Origin: Pseudoalteromonas sp. NC201
GTDB lineage: Bacteria > Pseudomonadota > Gammaproteobacteria > Enterobacterales > Alteromonadaceae
Length of the DNA stretch: 64,000 nucleotides
NCBI RefSeq assembly: GCF_002850255.1
Contig: NZ_CP022522.1
Location: forward strand, 2,107,125-2,171,124
Direction of reading: 5' to 3'
Shown here: positions 17,632 through 26,373 of the stretch, in pieces
Layout: each line of letters begins with the position of its first letter
How positions within the stretch are numbered: position 1 is the stretch's first letter
Position numbers and translations under genes: made by a program
Notes under the pieces: model-generated
What the model saw: only the letters and a program-made list of their open reading frames with translations
Told to the model about the DNA's origin: nothing
The model's database searches: none

Positions 17632-18594
17632 CTACCACACCTTCCAACGGTTTATTTGGCAATCATCAGCATCAAAGTACTTTTTCATTACCTCTGGAAA
17701 TGGGCCGTTAAAGTGGGCGTTCTTATCGAGCTTATAGTGATACTCCATAATTTCGTAGTAATATTCTTCTATCGGTTGGGTAGTATCCATAAACCGATTT
17801 ATCTGAGCCCAATCGTTTAGGTTTCCACCATCTCTGAGTCCGATCGCGTGACCAAACCAAAACTTTTCTGGATATTTTCTGCAACTTAGATAACCCGTTT
17901 GGAACGAGCCGCCACCTCTTGCGCTTTTCACCTCAACACCCACCACATATTCAAGATCTTCTACTGGGATATAAAATGGTTTTCTAAACAGGGTGTAAGG
18001 TGTTCTCACCAACCCGGTGTGACGATTAAACTCTATGTTATCAATAAACCGTAAAGCGTCAGAAAATTTAAACAACAAGAAAGGTGTGACGAAAAGACCT
18101 GCCAAACTCAAGTATAAATAGTCTATTAGAAATACATCAACCAGTGTCAGTACAATCAACATAAATCCAGCAATTGCGGACAATATGGTGATTACCATTC
18201 TAAAAAGTATTAGGCTTGGGTGACGAACTACCGCAACTTTTTCACCGTCACAATTCCAAGCGCCAAAAAGGCGTGTAGGGCCATCAAAATCGTCTCTCGG
18301 CGCAAATCTGTCTTTACAGGGTTTTGCGTCTTTAAACTTACAACCGTTTAGTTCTTCAGCCTTGGCTAAGCGTTCCTTATAGCTTAGGTCATGGAGATGA
18401 TCTTTTGGTTGCTCTTCATAAAAAACACCACTTCGACTATAACTTGCCTCTCTAGCCAAGTATGCCTCAATTTTTGCAAAGTCTTCTTTTTCTTCTTCAG
18501 TTGCTTCCTCTCGGTAATACCGCACTCTTTCCTTCGCTTTATTTGCCAAATAGCTATCTAGCTCTTCCTGAGTCATATCTTCAATCTTTTTCAT
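17632..18594 (-). CDS. Candidate T6SS immunity protein, array copy 3, divergent membrane region
   Basis: A 320-residue paralog. The N-terminal ~100 residues match copy 1 closely and the end is conserved (EVMKKYFDADDCQINR). However, residues ~105-190 are replaced by an unrelated-looking segment (FDGPTRLFGAWNCDGEKVAV, then two hydrophobic helices with FRMVITILSAIAGFMLIVLT). The following soluble domain is also more diverged (FQTGYLSCRKYPEKFWFGHA). This mosaic suggests that copy 3 protects against a different toxin variant. ATG at 18594 follows AAGGA by 7 nt. Confidence 0.6.
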   Translation of the reverse strand: MKKIEDMTQEELDSYLANKAKERVRYYREEATEEEKEDFAKIEAYLAREASYSRSGVFYEEQPKDHLHDLSYKERLAKAEELNGCKFKDAKPCKDRFAPRDDFDGPTRLFGAWNCDGEKVAVVRHPSLILFRMVITILSAIAGFMLIVLTLVDVFLIDYLYLSLAGLFVTPFLLFKFSDALRFIDNIEFNRHTGLVRTPYTLFRKPFYIPVEDLEYVVGVEVKSARGGGSFQTGYLSCRKYPEKFWFGHAIGLRDGGNLNDWAQINRFMDTTQPIEEYYYEIMEYHYKLDKNAHFNGPFPEVMKKYFDADDCQINRWKVW

Positions 18595-18645
18595 CACCAA
18601 TTCCTTTTAGTCAACCACTAGAAAGCACTTGTAATGATTAACGCC

Positions 18646-19602
18646 CTACCACACTTCCATGCGATTTACTTGGCAGTCATCTGCATCAAAGTACTTTTTC
18701 ATCACCTCGGGAAATGGGCCATTGCCGTGAGCATTCCTATTCTTTTTAAACGTATACTCCATAGCACTGTGATAGTACTCGTCAATTGGTTGAGTAATAT
18801 CCATAAACCTATTCATTTGTGACCAATCGTGAGCATCGCCACCTCCTGCAATACCTATACGATTTCCAAACCAATAGTGCTCGGGGTATTTTCTACAACT
18901 TAAGTAACCCGTTTGCATCGATGCGCTGCCTCGCATATTTTTTACTTCTGGACCGACAACATACTCTAGGTCTTCTATGGGGATATAAAATGGCTTTCTG
19001 AATAAGGTGTACGGCGTTCTTACCAATCCGGTATGGCGGTTAAACTCGATTGCATCCACAATACGAATTGCATTCCCTATTTTGTACATTATTAAAGGGA
19101 ATGCAGTCAGTAAAAACAGCCCCAACCATGAATGCCAAGCTGGCATACTGTCGTCTGTCATACTTACCCCTAGCAGACAAATACCAATAATAGGGCCTAA
19201 TACCAACCCATGTAGCCTAATAGACCATAATCCCGGTGAGCGCGGTACGGAAACAACCCGACCATCGCATTGGCTAGGGTAACTTACGCCACTAAAGTCG
19301 TCTCTCGGTGCAAATCTGTCTTTACAGGGTTTTGCTTCTTTAAACTTACAGCCGTTTAATTCTTCAGCCTTGGCTAAGCGCTCCTTATAGCTTAAGTTAT
19401 GAAGATGATCTTTTGGTAGTTCTTCATAAAAAACACCACTTCGGCGATAACCTGTTTCTCTATCTATATACGCATCAATTTTTGCGAAGTCTTCTTTTTC
19501 TTCTTCGGTAGCTTCTTCACGGTACTTTCTGTTTCTTTCTTTAGCCCTCTCAATTAAATAAATATTCCGCTCTTCCTGAGTCATCTCTTCAATCTTTTTC
19601 AT
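18646..19602 (-). CDS. Candidate T6SS immunity protein, array copy 4, adjacent to the toxin gene
   Basis: A 318-residue paralog that starts 13 nt after the stop of the VasX-like effector, so it is the most likely cognate immunity gene and is translated from the same message. ATG at 19602 follows AAGGA. Two membrane helices lie near residues 130-185. Its core is nearly identical to copies 1 and 2, but the C-terminus has its own changes (IDEYYHSAMEY, FKKNRNAHG). The repeat unit, including the ~45-nt spacers, is about 1.0 kb, consistent with tandem duplication. Confidence 0.65.
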   Translation of the reverse strand: MKKIEEMTQEERNIYLIERAKERNRKYREEATEEEKEDFAKIDAYIDRETGYRRSGVFYEELPKDHLHNLSYKERLAKAEELNGCKFKEAKPCKDRFAPRDDFSGVSYPSQCDGRVVSVPRSPGLWSIRLHGLVLGPIIGICLLGVSMTDDSMPAWHSWLGLFLLTAFPLIMYKIGNAIRIVDAIEFNRHTGLVRTPYTLFRKPFYIPIEDLEYVVGPEVKNMRGSASMQTGYLSCRKYPEHYWFGNRIGIAGGGDAHDWSQMNRFMDITQPIDEYYHSAMEYTFKKNRNAHGNGPFPEVMKKYFDADDCQVNRMEVW

Positions 19603-19615
19603 ACTTCGTTTCCTT

Positions 19616-22600
19616 CTATCTAATTGGCGGCCTTTCAGGAAATCTGAACTTTTGATTTAATCTGGATAGTTCTTTTATGTATCTAACCCCTTTAACAATC
19701 AAATAACCATCGTCTTTTTTGGTCACCACCGTTGGTAAAGAGTACAATTCAGTTGCACTTTCGACCACTTTTTTACCTTTACCATTGGGGTAGCTTTCTA
19801 CTTCTATGATTAACTCAATAGAGCTACCAACTTCTAGGTTTAATAGTTCACAGAGTTTTCCTTCAGTGAACTCAAAGTAATAACCGGTTCGATTAGGATA
19901 TAGCTTCCAACCACTGCTAAGCTTGGCCAACTGATGATGATTTATCTCCTGTATTTTGTCATCACCTTCTTTTGACCAATAAAAACGAGCAGAAAAGCCT
20001 TCTAACTCATTGGTAAGGGGGGCGCTTACCTGCACTTTAAACACACTTAAAAATCTTTGAATATTTATAGTGGGCGAGTACAACATGCTGTAAAAATCGG
20101 TTAACGCATTTTCCATTTTTTGCTGCCATGTTGACGCCCGTACAGCAGAAGACTTATTGCTATCGTCTTTATATTTTTGTTGACGCTTTTTACTCCAAGG
20201 ACAGGCATTTAGCCAAGCCTCTATTTCAGATTCATGAAAAATAAGCAGTAAACCAGCGCCAATTAAGATAATCAACAAACCCAATAACCCTAGCGCACTT
20301 GCAATAGCGCCAAATGTTGCGACTGCGCCAACACTTAAGGCGGAAATTAAATGTGTTGCAGCGACTAAACTTGCTGAAGCGGTTAGTGACAAAAAACCCA
20401 CCATCATCGTCATATTGGCATAATATAATGCGGTATCTCCGCTTTCCTTTTCTAACATCGCATCCTTAAACGCAACATAGGCGCTAACGGCAGCGGCAAG
20501 TAGGGAAATCGCGTTTGCTGTAAAAACCAAAACCCCTCTTAATACGACCATGCCTGAAACATGCGATGCTGAGTTTTTCAATATGGCGTTGACTTGCTTA
20601 GGAGTTGGTAATCCAGCCTTTTTTTCTACCACATTTGCACCGATATTGATCATAATGTCGGCAAAATCAAGAATTGCTGACGCTTTTGTAAGCCCACTTG
20701 CACTGGCATTTTTCATTGTATCGAATAAATTAACTGCCTCTAATGCGGCAACAAAAGACAGTGCCCCGTTTAATGCTATATTGTAAGTGCGAGGTTTTAA
20801 GCTAAATTTTGAGAGCCTCCCCAAGGAATCCGCTTCTTTTTTCAGACTATCCAGCTCCCAGATATTTTCATTTATCTTTTTTGTATGGCCTTTAACCTCT
20901 TTTCTTATACCTCCGACTTCGAAATCGAGCTTTTCAATCCTACTCGCATCCAACACCAATACTTTTTGCTGTAAGCGTTTTTGTGCAAATTCGGCTTTTA
21001 TTTTTTGTCGCTCCAGTGTTTTTTCAATTTCACCCAAGGTACCATCCAGAGACAAAATATGACCTAACTGTTGCTGAACAATCTGTCCTCCACCCAACTC
21101 GGTTTTGACATAAGGATGTGCTACAGGATTCTTCTGATGACTATCAGCAAACGCCTCTGCCGCTTTCTCCAGCTCATTCAGGCGCTTAGATGCTCGTTCA
21201 GCTTTTGACTGAAAGTCCAGTGGTAAAAATCCATCAGGTAAATTGCCATCTAAATAGTCTGCAATAGACAGGTTGATCTCTTTTATCAAACCATTTGTCG
21301 AAACATCTACCAATTGCTTAAATCGACCAAAGAGATCCCCTCTGACACTGTTTTCAAATCTAGCTGATTTTGCATACTCTATCGAGCTTGACAATGCACT
21401 AAGCTCTCTCTTTGCATTCGTTAGTTGATATTGCACATTGGAGGCAGTTTTTTTGATATCACGTAATGCTTGCTCTTGGCGTTTTATTTGTAAGTCTAGC
21501 TGTGCCACTACTGAGTCTGGATTCATGCCTCCTGCAACAGCCGCATTTAAAATTTGGTTACGCGCTTTAATATAAGCACTAATTTCTGCTTGTTTAGCTT
21601 TAATAGAGCGCTCTAGTGCCACCTTTTCATCTTTTAGTGCATTTGTATCAAGCGCTAACGTTTCTGCTTTGGCTTTACGGTCTCCGTATACCGATTTAAT
21701 ATCCTGCCCTTGCGCTGCATTTAATCCGGTTGGCACCTCAAGACCAATCACCAAGAATCCCCACATCGCCTGTGAAGCTCTTCGGAGTACTTGTATTACC
21801 GCATCTGTAAATGATGAGTCTTGGTCATGCATGGGCTGCAAGTTATCTTGCATAAGCGTAAGATCAAAGCGCGTGTCAAATTCGTCGTTTGAACCTTTAA
21901 GACGGCACTCATACGCAGTCATCTCATCCTTTATCTTTTTAGGATAGAGCAGCTCAATTAATCTTAGCCTTTCAGTCGGATGCATCCCCATCACTTTTAG
22001 CCAACACTCTTGCCCTACGTCATTCGCATCCAATTCATCTAACTTTTTGAAATCATCGTCTGACACCGCAAAATGACTGATCAGGGTAATGGTTAAGTCC
22101 TTTATTGGGCCGAGTACATCGGAGCATACTGCGTATAGCAAGCACCGGCGTATATCATCGTAGTAGGCATAGTCTTCAATAGAGTAATAAAAAGAATTGT
22201 TTTTTTGCTCGTCACTAATAATCTCAAAGAGCTTCGCTTTTGATTGATTAATTTGCAGACCGAGTTCAAAGGCGCGGTCAGTGTGAAGATATTCTCTAAA
22301 TTCAGTGGTGCTGAAGCTATCTTCTATATACTCCCGATACTGCTGTGCAAGATCCTCAGCGTCTTCATCAACTTCCACTCCGAGCGCCTTCTTCTTTTCT
22401 ATTCCTTTTGGATAGTGAAAGAAAGTGCTCTGAATTGCAGTTGCTAACGAATGCTTTGCCAATTGGTTTGGACTAGGTTCGAAACGTTCAGTCTTAGACT
22501 CTGCTTTAAATTCAGGATCTTGTTGTATTGACGTTACGGGAAGGCTTAACAACTCCTTGCGATATATCGCAACCCTGGCGCTGGTGTCACGGGCTAACCC

Positions 22601-23425
22601 TATACTGTCGGCTAGTACCGGTACATACACACCTGACATATCTGGAACAGGTAAAACTAGGTGATCGGGTAATGTCGAATTATCGTAACCCTGCTTAAAA
22701 CTTGCCAGTTTATCGAGTTTTTGCATTCTGTTGGCACGTCTGTTGGTCGCTTGGTCTCCGTTAAGACCGGGCTTTACACTTGGTCCATAATTTAAACGCG
22801 GATCCGTTTCAGCCATACCGCCAAATGCTTCAATTTGCTTCCAGCTCCATTGAGTTTCTGAATAAGCAATTTCAACACTACACTGTTGACCATACAACTT
22901 GTTTGGGACGATGATGGTACTGAGCTCTTCTGTAGTGGCTTTTCGCTCACCTTTGTCAACCATCTCAAGTGCTAATTCTGTATTGTCTACACTACACTCT
23001 TTGCCATAGTTATCTTTTTTATAAGAATATTCAGCAACACGAATAACTCTATGACCCTTTTGAAAGGCTAAATTGACATCTTTAAACGCGACACCTTCAC
23101 CATTTTCCCTTGGAAGTACTTCCAGCTCTCGCCATAAGTGTCCGTCAACGTAAATATAGATAAATCCTTCTCTTAGCTGATCTTCTCCGTCTATCCCCAT
23201 TCTCAACGGATAAATATGGACCAACTCCACTTCTGCATCTTGTGCAGTGTCATTCGCCGAAGAAGTACCAAGTGGTATTTTGTAGTATCCCGAGGTGCCA
23301 AGATCTGGGTTAGTATCAGCAACCATCAAAGACACTTTCTCTTGGTCGTTTGCTAGCCCTTCAAAAACCAGCTCTCTGTGAGCGGTTTCAAGATTCGTTA
23401 AGTCTGGTACTGTAAAATCACTCAT
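19616..23425 (-). CDS. VasX-like T6SS membrane-disrupting effector
   Basis: A 1269-residue candidate toxin delivered by the T6SS. The N-terminal ~350 residues are soluble and contain VYVPVLADSIGLARD near 263-278, resembling the VPDPxGIAxDL segment of VasX/BTH_I2691-type effectors. Residues ~600-720 form a long Ala-, Glu- and Lys-rich coiled coil. Several hydrophobic helices follow at ~885-900, 958-986, 1004-1030 and 1031-1065, then a soluble C-terminal domain containing FSARFYWSKEGDD. A coiled coil followed by a colicin-like hydrophobic cluster fits a pore former acting on the target inner membrane. No nuclease or hydrolase motif is visible. Its start overlaps the PAAR-like gene stop (ATGA), and four candidate immunity genes follow. 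Confidence 0.75.
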   Translation of the reverse strand: MSDFTVPDLTNLETAHRELVFEGLANDQEKVSLMVADTNPDLGTSGYYKIPLGTSSANDTAQDAEVELVHIYPLRMGIDGEDQLREGFIYIYVDGHLWRELEVLPRENGEGVAFKDVNLAFQKGHRVIRVAEYSYKKDNYGKECSVDNTELALEMVDKGERKATTEELSTIIVPNKLYGQQCSVEIAYSETQWSWKQIEAFGGMAETDPRLNYGPSVKPGLNGDQATNRRANRMQKLDKLASFKQGYDNSTLPDHLVLPVPDMSGVYVPVLADSIGLARDTSARVAIYRKELLSLPVTSIQQDPEFKAESKTERFEPSPNQLAKHSLATAIQSTFFHYPKGIEKKKALGVEVDEDAEDLAQQYREYIEDSFSTTEFREYLHTDRAFELGLQINQSKAKLFEIISDEQKNNSFYYSIEDYAYYDDIRRCLLYAVCSDVLGPIKDLTITLISHFAVSDDDFKKLDELDANDVGQECWLKVMGMHPTERLRLIELLYPKKIKDEMTAYECRLKGSNDEFDTRFDLTLMQDNLQPMHDQDSSFTDAVIQVLRRASQAMWGFLVIGLEVPTGLNAAQGQDIKSVYGDRKAKAETLALDTNALKDEKVALERSIKAKQAEISAYIKARNQILNAAVAGGMNPDSVVAQLDLQIKRQEQALRDIKKTASNVQYQLTNAKRELSALSSSIEYAKSARFENSVRGDLFGRFKQLVDVSTNGLIKEINLSIADYLDGNLPDGFLPLDFQSKAERASKRLNELEKAAEAFADSHQKNPVAHPYVKTELGGGQIVQQQLGHILSLDGTLGEIEKTLERQKIKAEFAQKRLQQKVLVLDASRIEKLDFEVGGIRKEVKGHTKKINENIWELDSLKKEADSLGRLSKFSLKPRTYNIALNGALSFVAALEAVNLFDTMKNASASGLTKASAILDFADIMINIGANVVEKKAGLPTPKQVNAILKNSASHVSGMVVLRGVLVFTANAISLLAAAVSAYVAFKDAMLEKESGDTALYYANMTMMVGFLSLTASASLVAATHLISALSVGAVATFGAIASALGLLGLLIILIGAGLLLIFHESEIEAWLNACPWSKKRQQKYKDDSNKSSAVRASTWQQKMENALTDFYSMLYSPTINIQRFLSVFKVQVSAPLTNELEGFSARFYWSKEGDDKIQEINHHQLAKLSSGWKLYPNRTGYYFEFTEGKLCELLNLEVGSSIELIIEVESYPNGKGKKVVESATELYSLPTVVTKKDDGYLIVKGVRYIKELSRLNQKFRFPERPPIR

Positions 23426-24444
23426 CCTAGTTTCACTCCATCCTTGTAATACTCTTTACCTGATACGCTTACTTTTAACTTTTTACTTCCTGATTTATCA
23501 GGGGTTGCATCTCTTTTTGCCACTGACAGTGAGCTAGGGGTTGCACCGCCAGGTTGGTTAAGAGGAGAAGGTGGCGTGTTTTTACTGTTAGAGATCATAA
23601 GATCTCCTTGGCGCACGGCGGGTTTTCCTTCGATATACACATCAAAAGAGCTAGTAATAAACTCTGCTTTGCCTTTGATAGTGCCGCTGGCAATGCCTTT
23701 CTTTTTACCGGGTTGGTCACCTGTGCTTTTTGAAAAGTTACTTTTTATATTGGCTGCAGGGTTGCCATTAATTTTTACCGAGCTTGCGGTGCTCGCTGCA
23801 TCACCTGATTTGGCGAGATTGCTATAAGGAATTGGCACAACAACCTTACCAATCTTAGTCCAGCACACATCTATGGTATTTAGCATGCCACCACTGTCTT
23901 TATGGACTGCGGTACGACCATTAATTAATACGTTTTGGCCGCTCACGATGCCTACCTGCTGTGCTTCGCTATCTACATCTTTTTCAATTTGTTCCTCAGT
24001 GCCAGCTTGCCATCCTATTTTGCGTTCAACCAAACCTAAAAATGCCCGAGCGTCATCAATTGGCTTATGCATATCCATGCCAGTTTCTGGTTCTTCATGA
24101 GGTAAAATCGGCTCGTTTTTTTCATCGTTCCACTTAGGCGGTGGGACAATATAGTCATTGGCAAATTCGGTTATCATTTCACCTAGCATCATATCGCCAT
24201 ATTTAGCGCGCGCAATCTCATCTATAAACGCGTTTTCACCGCTTGCTTTATCAGGAAATACGGCAATCCCATTTACACAGCCAATAGCACCATTATTTTT
24301 CGCTGCGATAGTAAGCTTTAGCAATGCGGGATTATTATGTCGCCACGACACACTCCCGCCTACTCGAAGCATTGCAGACATGGCATCTTGATCGTACTGA
24401 ATCGAATCTGGCTCTTTTCCCTTTACTGCTGCGATAAAGCTCAT
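23422..24444 (-). CDS. PAAR-like DUF4150 T6SS spike-tip protein with N-terminal extension
   Basis: A 340-residue protein expected to cap VgrG and carry the downstream toxin. The C-terminal half is a DUF4150 PAAR-like domain: DVCWTKIGKVVVPIPYSN, VKINGNPA, KSTGDQPGKKKG, and VYIEGKPAVRQGD. The first ~110 residues are an extra domain with WRHNNPALLKL and GCVNGIAVFPDKASGENA, resembling a module of phage and effector proteins (WRNNNPGN...FAIFPD...G). ATG at 24444 has AAGGAG 6 nt upstream and overlaps the preceding stop by 4 nt; the upstream in-frame start at 24501 would lie inside that gene. It overlaps the effector start at its 3' end, so loader and toxin are translationally coupled. Confidence 0.82.
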   Translation of the reverse strand: MSFIAAVKGKEPDSIQYDQDAMSAMLRVGGSVSWRHNNPALLKLTIAAKNNGAIGCVNGIAVFPDKASGENAFIDEIARAKYGDMMLGEMITEFANDYIVPPPKWNDEKNEPILPHEEPETGMDMHKPIDDARAFLGLVERKIGWQAGTEEQIEKDVDSEAQQVGIVSGQNVLINGRTAVHKDSGGMLNTIDVCWTKIGKVVVPIPYSNLAKSGDAASTASSVKINGNPAANIKSNFSKSTGDQPGKKKGIASGTIKGKAEFITSSFDVYIEGKPAVRQGDLMISNSKNTPPSPLNQPGGATPSSLSVAKRDATPDKSGSKKLKVSVSGKEYYKDGVKLG

Positions 24445-25343
24445 AACACACTCCTTGTTACTGAGATTAATTGTGGTTTTTCTTGCTCTGTGATCAGCCA
24501 CACTCTGTCAATATGGCTATTTAACGGGTTGTGTAAATAACTGCTGGCAACCGCAAGTCCCATTGCATTATGGCCAGCGCCAATATAACCAATGGTATTT
24601 GCTGTGTTGTTGAGTTCAATTAACGCATCATGCTCTTGGTACAGGGCGCGGCTGGCATTAAGCCACTCTCTTTGCCACTGTTCACTGAGTAAGCGGGTTG
24701 AAATATAGGGCTCGCTTATCTCTGCATGCAACTCCTTTAGTAGTTCACCTAAGTCGCCCTGATATGCTTTGGTCTGGCATGAAGTCTTACTAGCGCTTGT
24801 ACCAAGGAGTACGCAGCCCCCTTCACTTAATACAACACCTTCAGGGCCGCCAACAACTTGTAGCTTGCCTACCCAGTTTGGCTTTGACGCTTCATCATAA
24901 CCAACGCAACTATCTACAAATACATAGAGGCTATTTGGCGAGAGCGAATCAATATCAAGCACTTGATACAACTGAATATCGTCAACATTCAGCTCAAGGT
25001 GGTCACAAAGCGCCCTAACATCGGACAGCTCTATATATGGCTCTTCTGCTTTTGCGTAGGCAGTAATTAGATTAATGGTGCCGTCCCACGTGTTGGCACT
25101 GCCATCAAGCCGTTGCTTTGTCTGACTTAACAAAGATTCAAGAATGGCTAAACAGCGGTCTTTACGTCGTGTGACCGAGATTTCTTCAATTTGCGCGCGC
25201 AAGTATGGAGCATCGAGGCTTATATCGTATCTAACAATGGCTTTGCTTGGCGTGCAAAAGCGCATGTTGTTTGCGACCGCGGTATATAAAGCACTTGGAT
25301 GGTTACCGGCGGGGGTTTCTAGCGCGATTAATTCAAACTGCAT
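24441..25343 (-). CDS. Thiolase-like T6SS cargo-module protein, possible co-chaperone
   Basis: I do not recognise this 300-residue protein with certainty. Its C-terminal IGYIGAGHNAMGLAVASSYL resembles the glycine-rich end of thiolase/ketoacyl-synthase folds, but no catalytic Cys-His-His set is apparent. From memory, a thiolase-like co-chaperone (co-TecT) works with the DUF2169 chaperone TecT in Pseudomonas aeruginosa to load an effector. The order here, DUF2169 then this gene then PAAR then toxin, fits that arrangement. It overlaps the DUF2169 gene by 11 nt and the PAAR-like gene by 4 nt. ATG has AAGGAG upstream. Confidence 0.55.
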   Translation of the reverse strand: MQFELIALETPAGNHPSALYTAVANNMRFCTPSKAIVRYDISLDAPYLRAQIEEISVTRRKDRCLAILESLLSQTKQRLDGSANTWDGTINLITAYAKAEEPYIELSDVRALCDHLELNVDDIQLYQVLDIDSLSPNSLYVFVDSCVGYDEASKPNWVGKLQVVGGPEGVVLSEGGCVLLGTSASKTSCQTKAYQGDLGELLKELHAEISEPYISTRLLSEQWQREWLNASRALYQEHDALIELNNTANTIGYIGAGHNAMGLAVASSYLHNPLNSHIDRVWLITEQEKPQLISVTRSVL

Positions 25344-26373
25344 GTGCCACTCCTTGCGCTTGCGCCTCTTCTACTAAGAACACACTGTTACTGCCTGTTT
25401 GGCTCTTTTTTACCCTTCCTCGCCAGATTAATGAAAACTGCTGTGTTTGCGAGTCAATTACCAGCGTATCACACTGCATATCAATAGGCGTGGCGTCTGG
25501 GCCATTAACTAAACGACAACGCGGCACAGCTCTTGGTAACGCCAGTTTCAAGCTTTGTCCATAAGGTAAATCTGGCGTTAAGCCCATCATTTCAATCCAC
25601 CAGCCATCACTAAACGGGTTTGGAGTTTGTTGGTCTTGCGGCGCGACTTGATAATGCGCAGCGGGGACTACTTCTTTAAATGGAAACTTACCCGCGAGGG
25701 CTTGGGATTCGTCAACCTCAGGAAGTTTATCCACCCTTGGCGACCAAAATGGTGGGATCGCTGCAAAGCTTGCAACCGCAGTGTCGTGGCTCGGCTTTTT
25801 TAATACCTGATTAGCATACTCCACTTGTGGCAATGGCTGGCCTTTCGCTTCTTTATTTTTGAGCTTATAACCACGACCAAGGGGATTTTGGGTAGAAACT
25901 TGTTCTTCATCCGACGGACTTGTGCCGCCATAGGCAAGTTGATAATTTAATACACAGGACGATAATACTTGTGGATCGCTCGCCACAGGCCCGAATAGCG
26001 ATCGCTTCCACACACGCTCACCAGTAACTCGAAGTAATTTATCAACAAATACCCTGTCGTTACAGCCGAGTTTTAGTCCAACTTCAATCACTCGCGCTTG
26101 CTTGTCGGTTGGTGGAAAACAGGTCAATTCGCCGTATACTTCAAAACCGGTTTTATAGGGCTGAACTTCGCTAACGGCGGTTAGGCAGGCTTCAAGCCCC
26201 TCACCGTCAAAGTCATCAGCAAGCACAACTGGCGCTCCAGTTGGATCGGGATATACATTACCATTTACGTCGTATTCAAAGTTTTGCTTCACAGCGACGA
26301 CTACGATGGGATCTTTTTCCTCATCCCAAGCCTCAACCGTGCTACTTTGCCACTCGGATTCATTCACTAGCAT
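25333..26373 (-). CDS. DUF2169 T6SS effector chaperone
   Basis: A 346-residue cytoplasmic protein of the DUF2169 family, known as adaptors or chaperones that help load T6SS effectors onto PAAR/VgrG. Family features are visible: KQNFEYDVNGNVYPDPTGAPV near residue 30, LLRVTGERVWKRS near 140, LNYQLAYGGT near 170, a PNPxGRG-like region, and a C-terminal block of conserved prolines. ATG at 26373 has AGGAG upstream and overlaps the preceding gene by 14 nt, so it is coupled to the TIGR02270-like gene. Its likely client is the VasX-like effector two genes downstream. Confidence 0.82.
   Translation of the reverse strand: MLVNESEWQSSTVEAWDEEKDPIVVVAVKQNFEYDVNGNVYPDPTGAPVVLADDFDGEGLEACLTAVSEVQPYKTGFEVYGELTCFPPTDKQARVIEVGLKLGCNDRVFVDKLLRVTGERVWKRSLFGPVASDPQVLSSCVLNYQLAYGGTSPSDEEQVSTQNPLGRGYKLKNKEAKGQPLPQVEYANQVLKKPSHDTAVASFAAIPPFWSPRVDKLPEVDESQALAGKFPFKEVVPAAHYQVAPQDQQTPNPFSDGWWIEMMGLTPDLPYGQSLKLALPRAVPRCRLVNGPDATPIDMQCDTLVIDSQTQQFSLIWRGRVKKSQTGSNSVFLVEEAQAQGVAHAV

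Noticed and set aside
15794..19282. Recurrent plus-strand frames of 60-91 residues inside the immunity array
   Set aside because: They are antisense shadows repeated only because the minus-strand genes are duplicated.
15621..19602. The ~1-kb direct repeats as a composite transposon or CRISPR-like array
   Set aside because: The repeats are whole protein-coding genes with short spacers; no transposase, terminal inverted repeats or short-repeat/spacer pattern is present.
24445..24501. Upstream start for the PAAR-like gene
   Set aside because: It lies inside the preceding gene and lacks a ribosome site; ATG 24444 has AAGGAG and an ATGA overlap.
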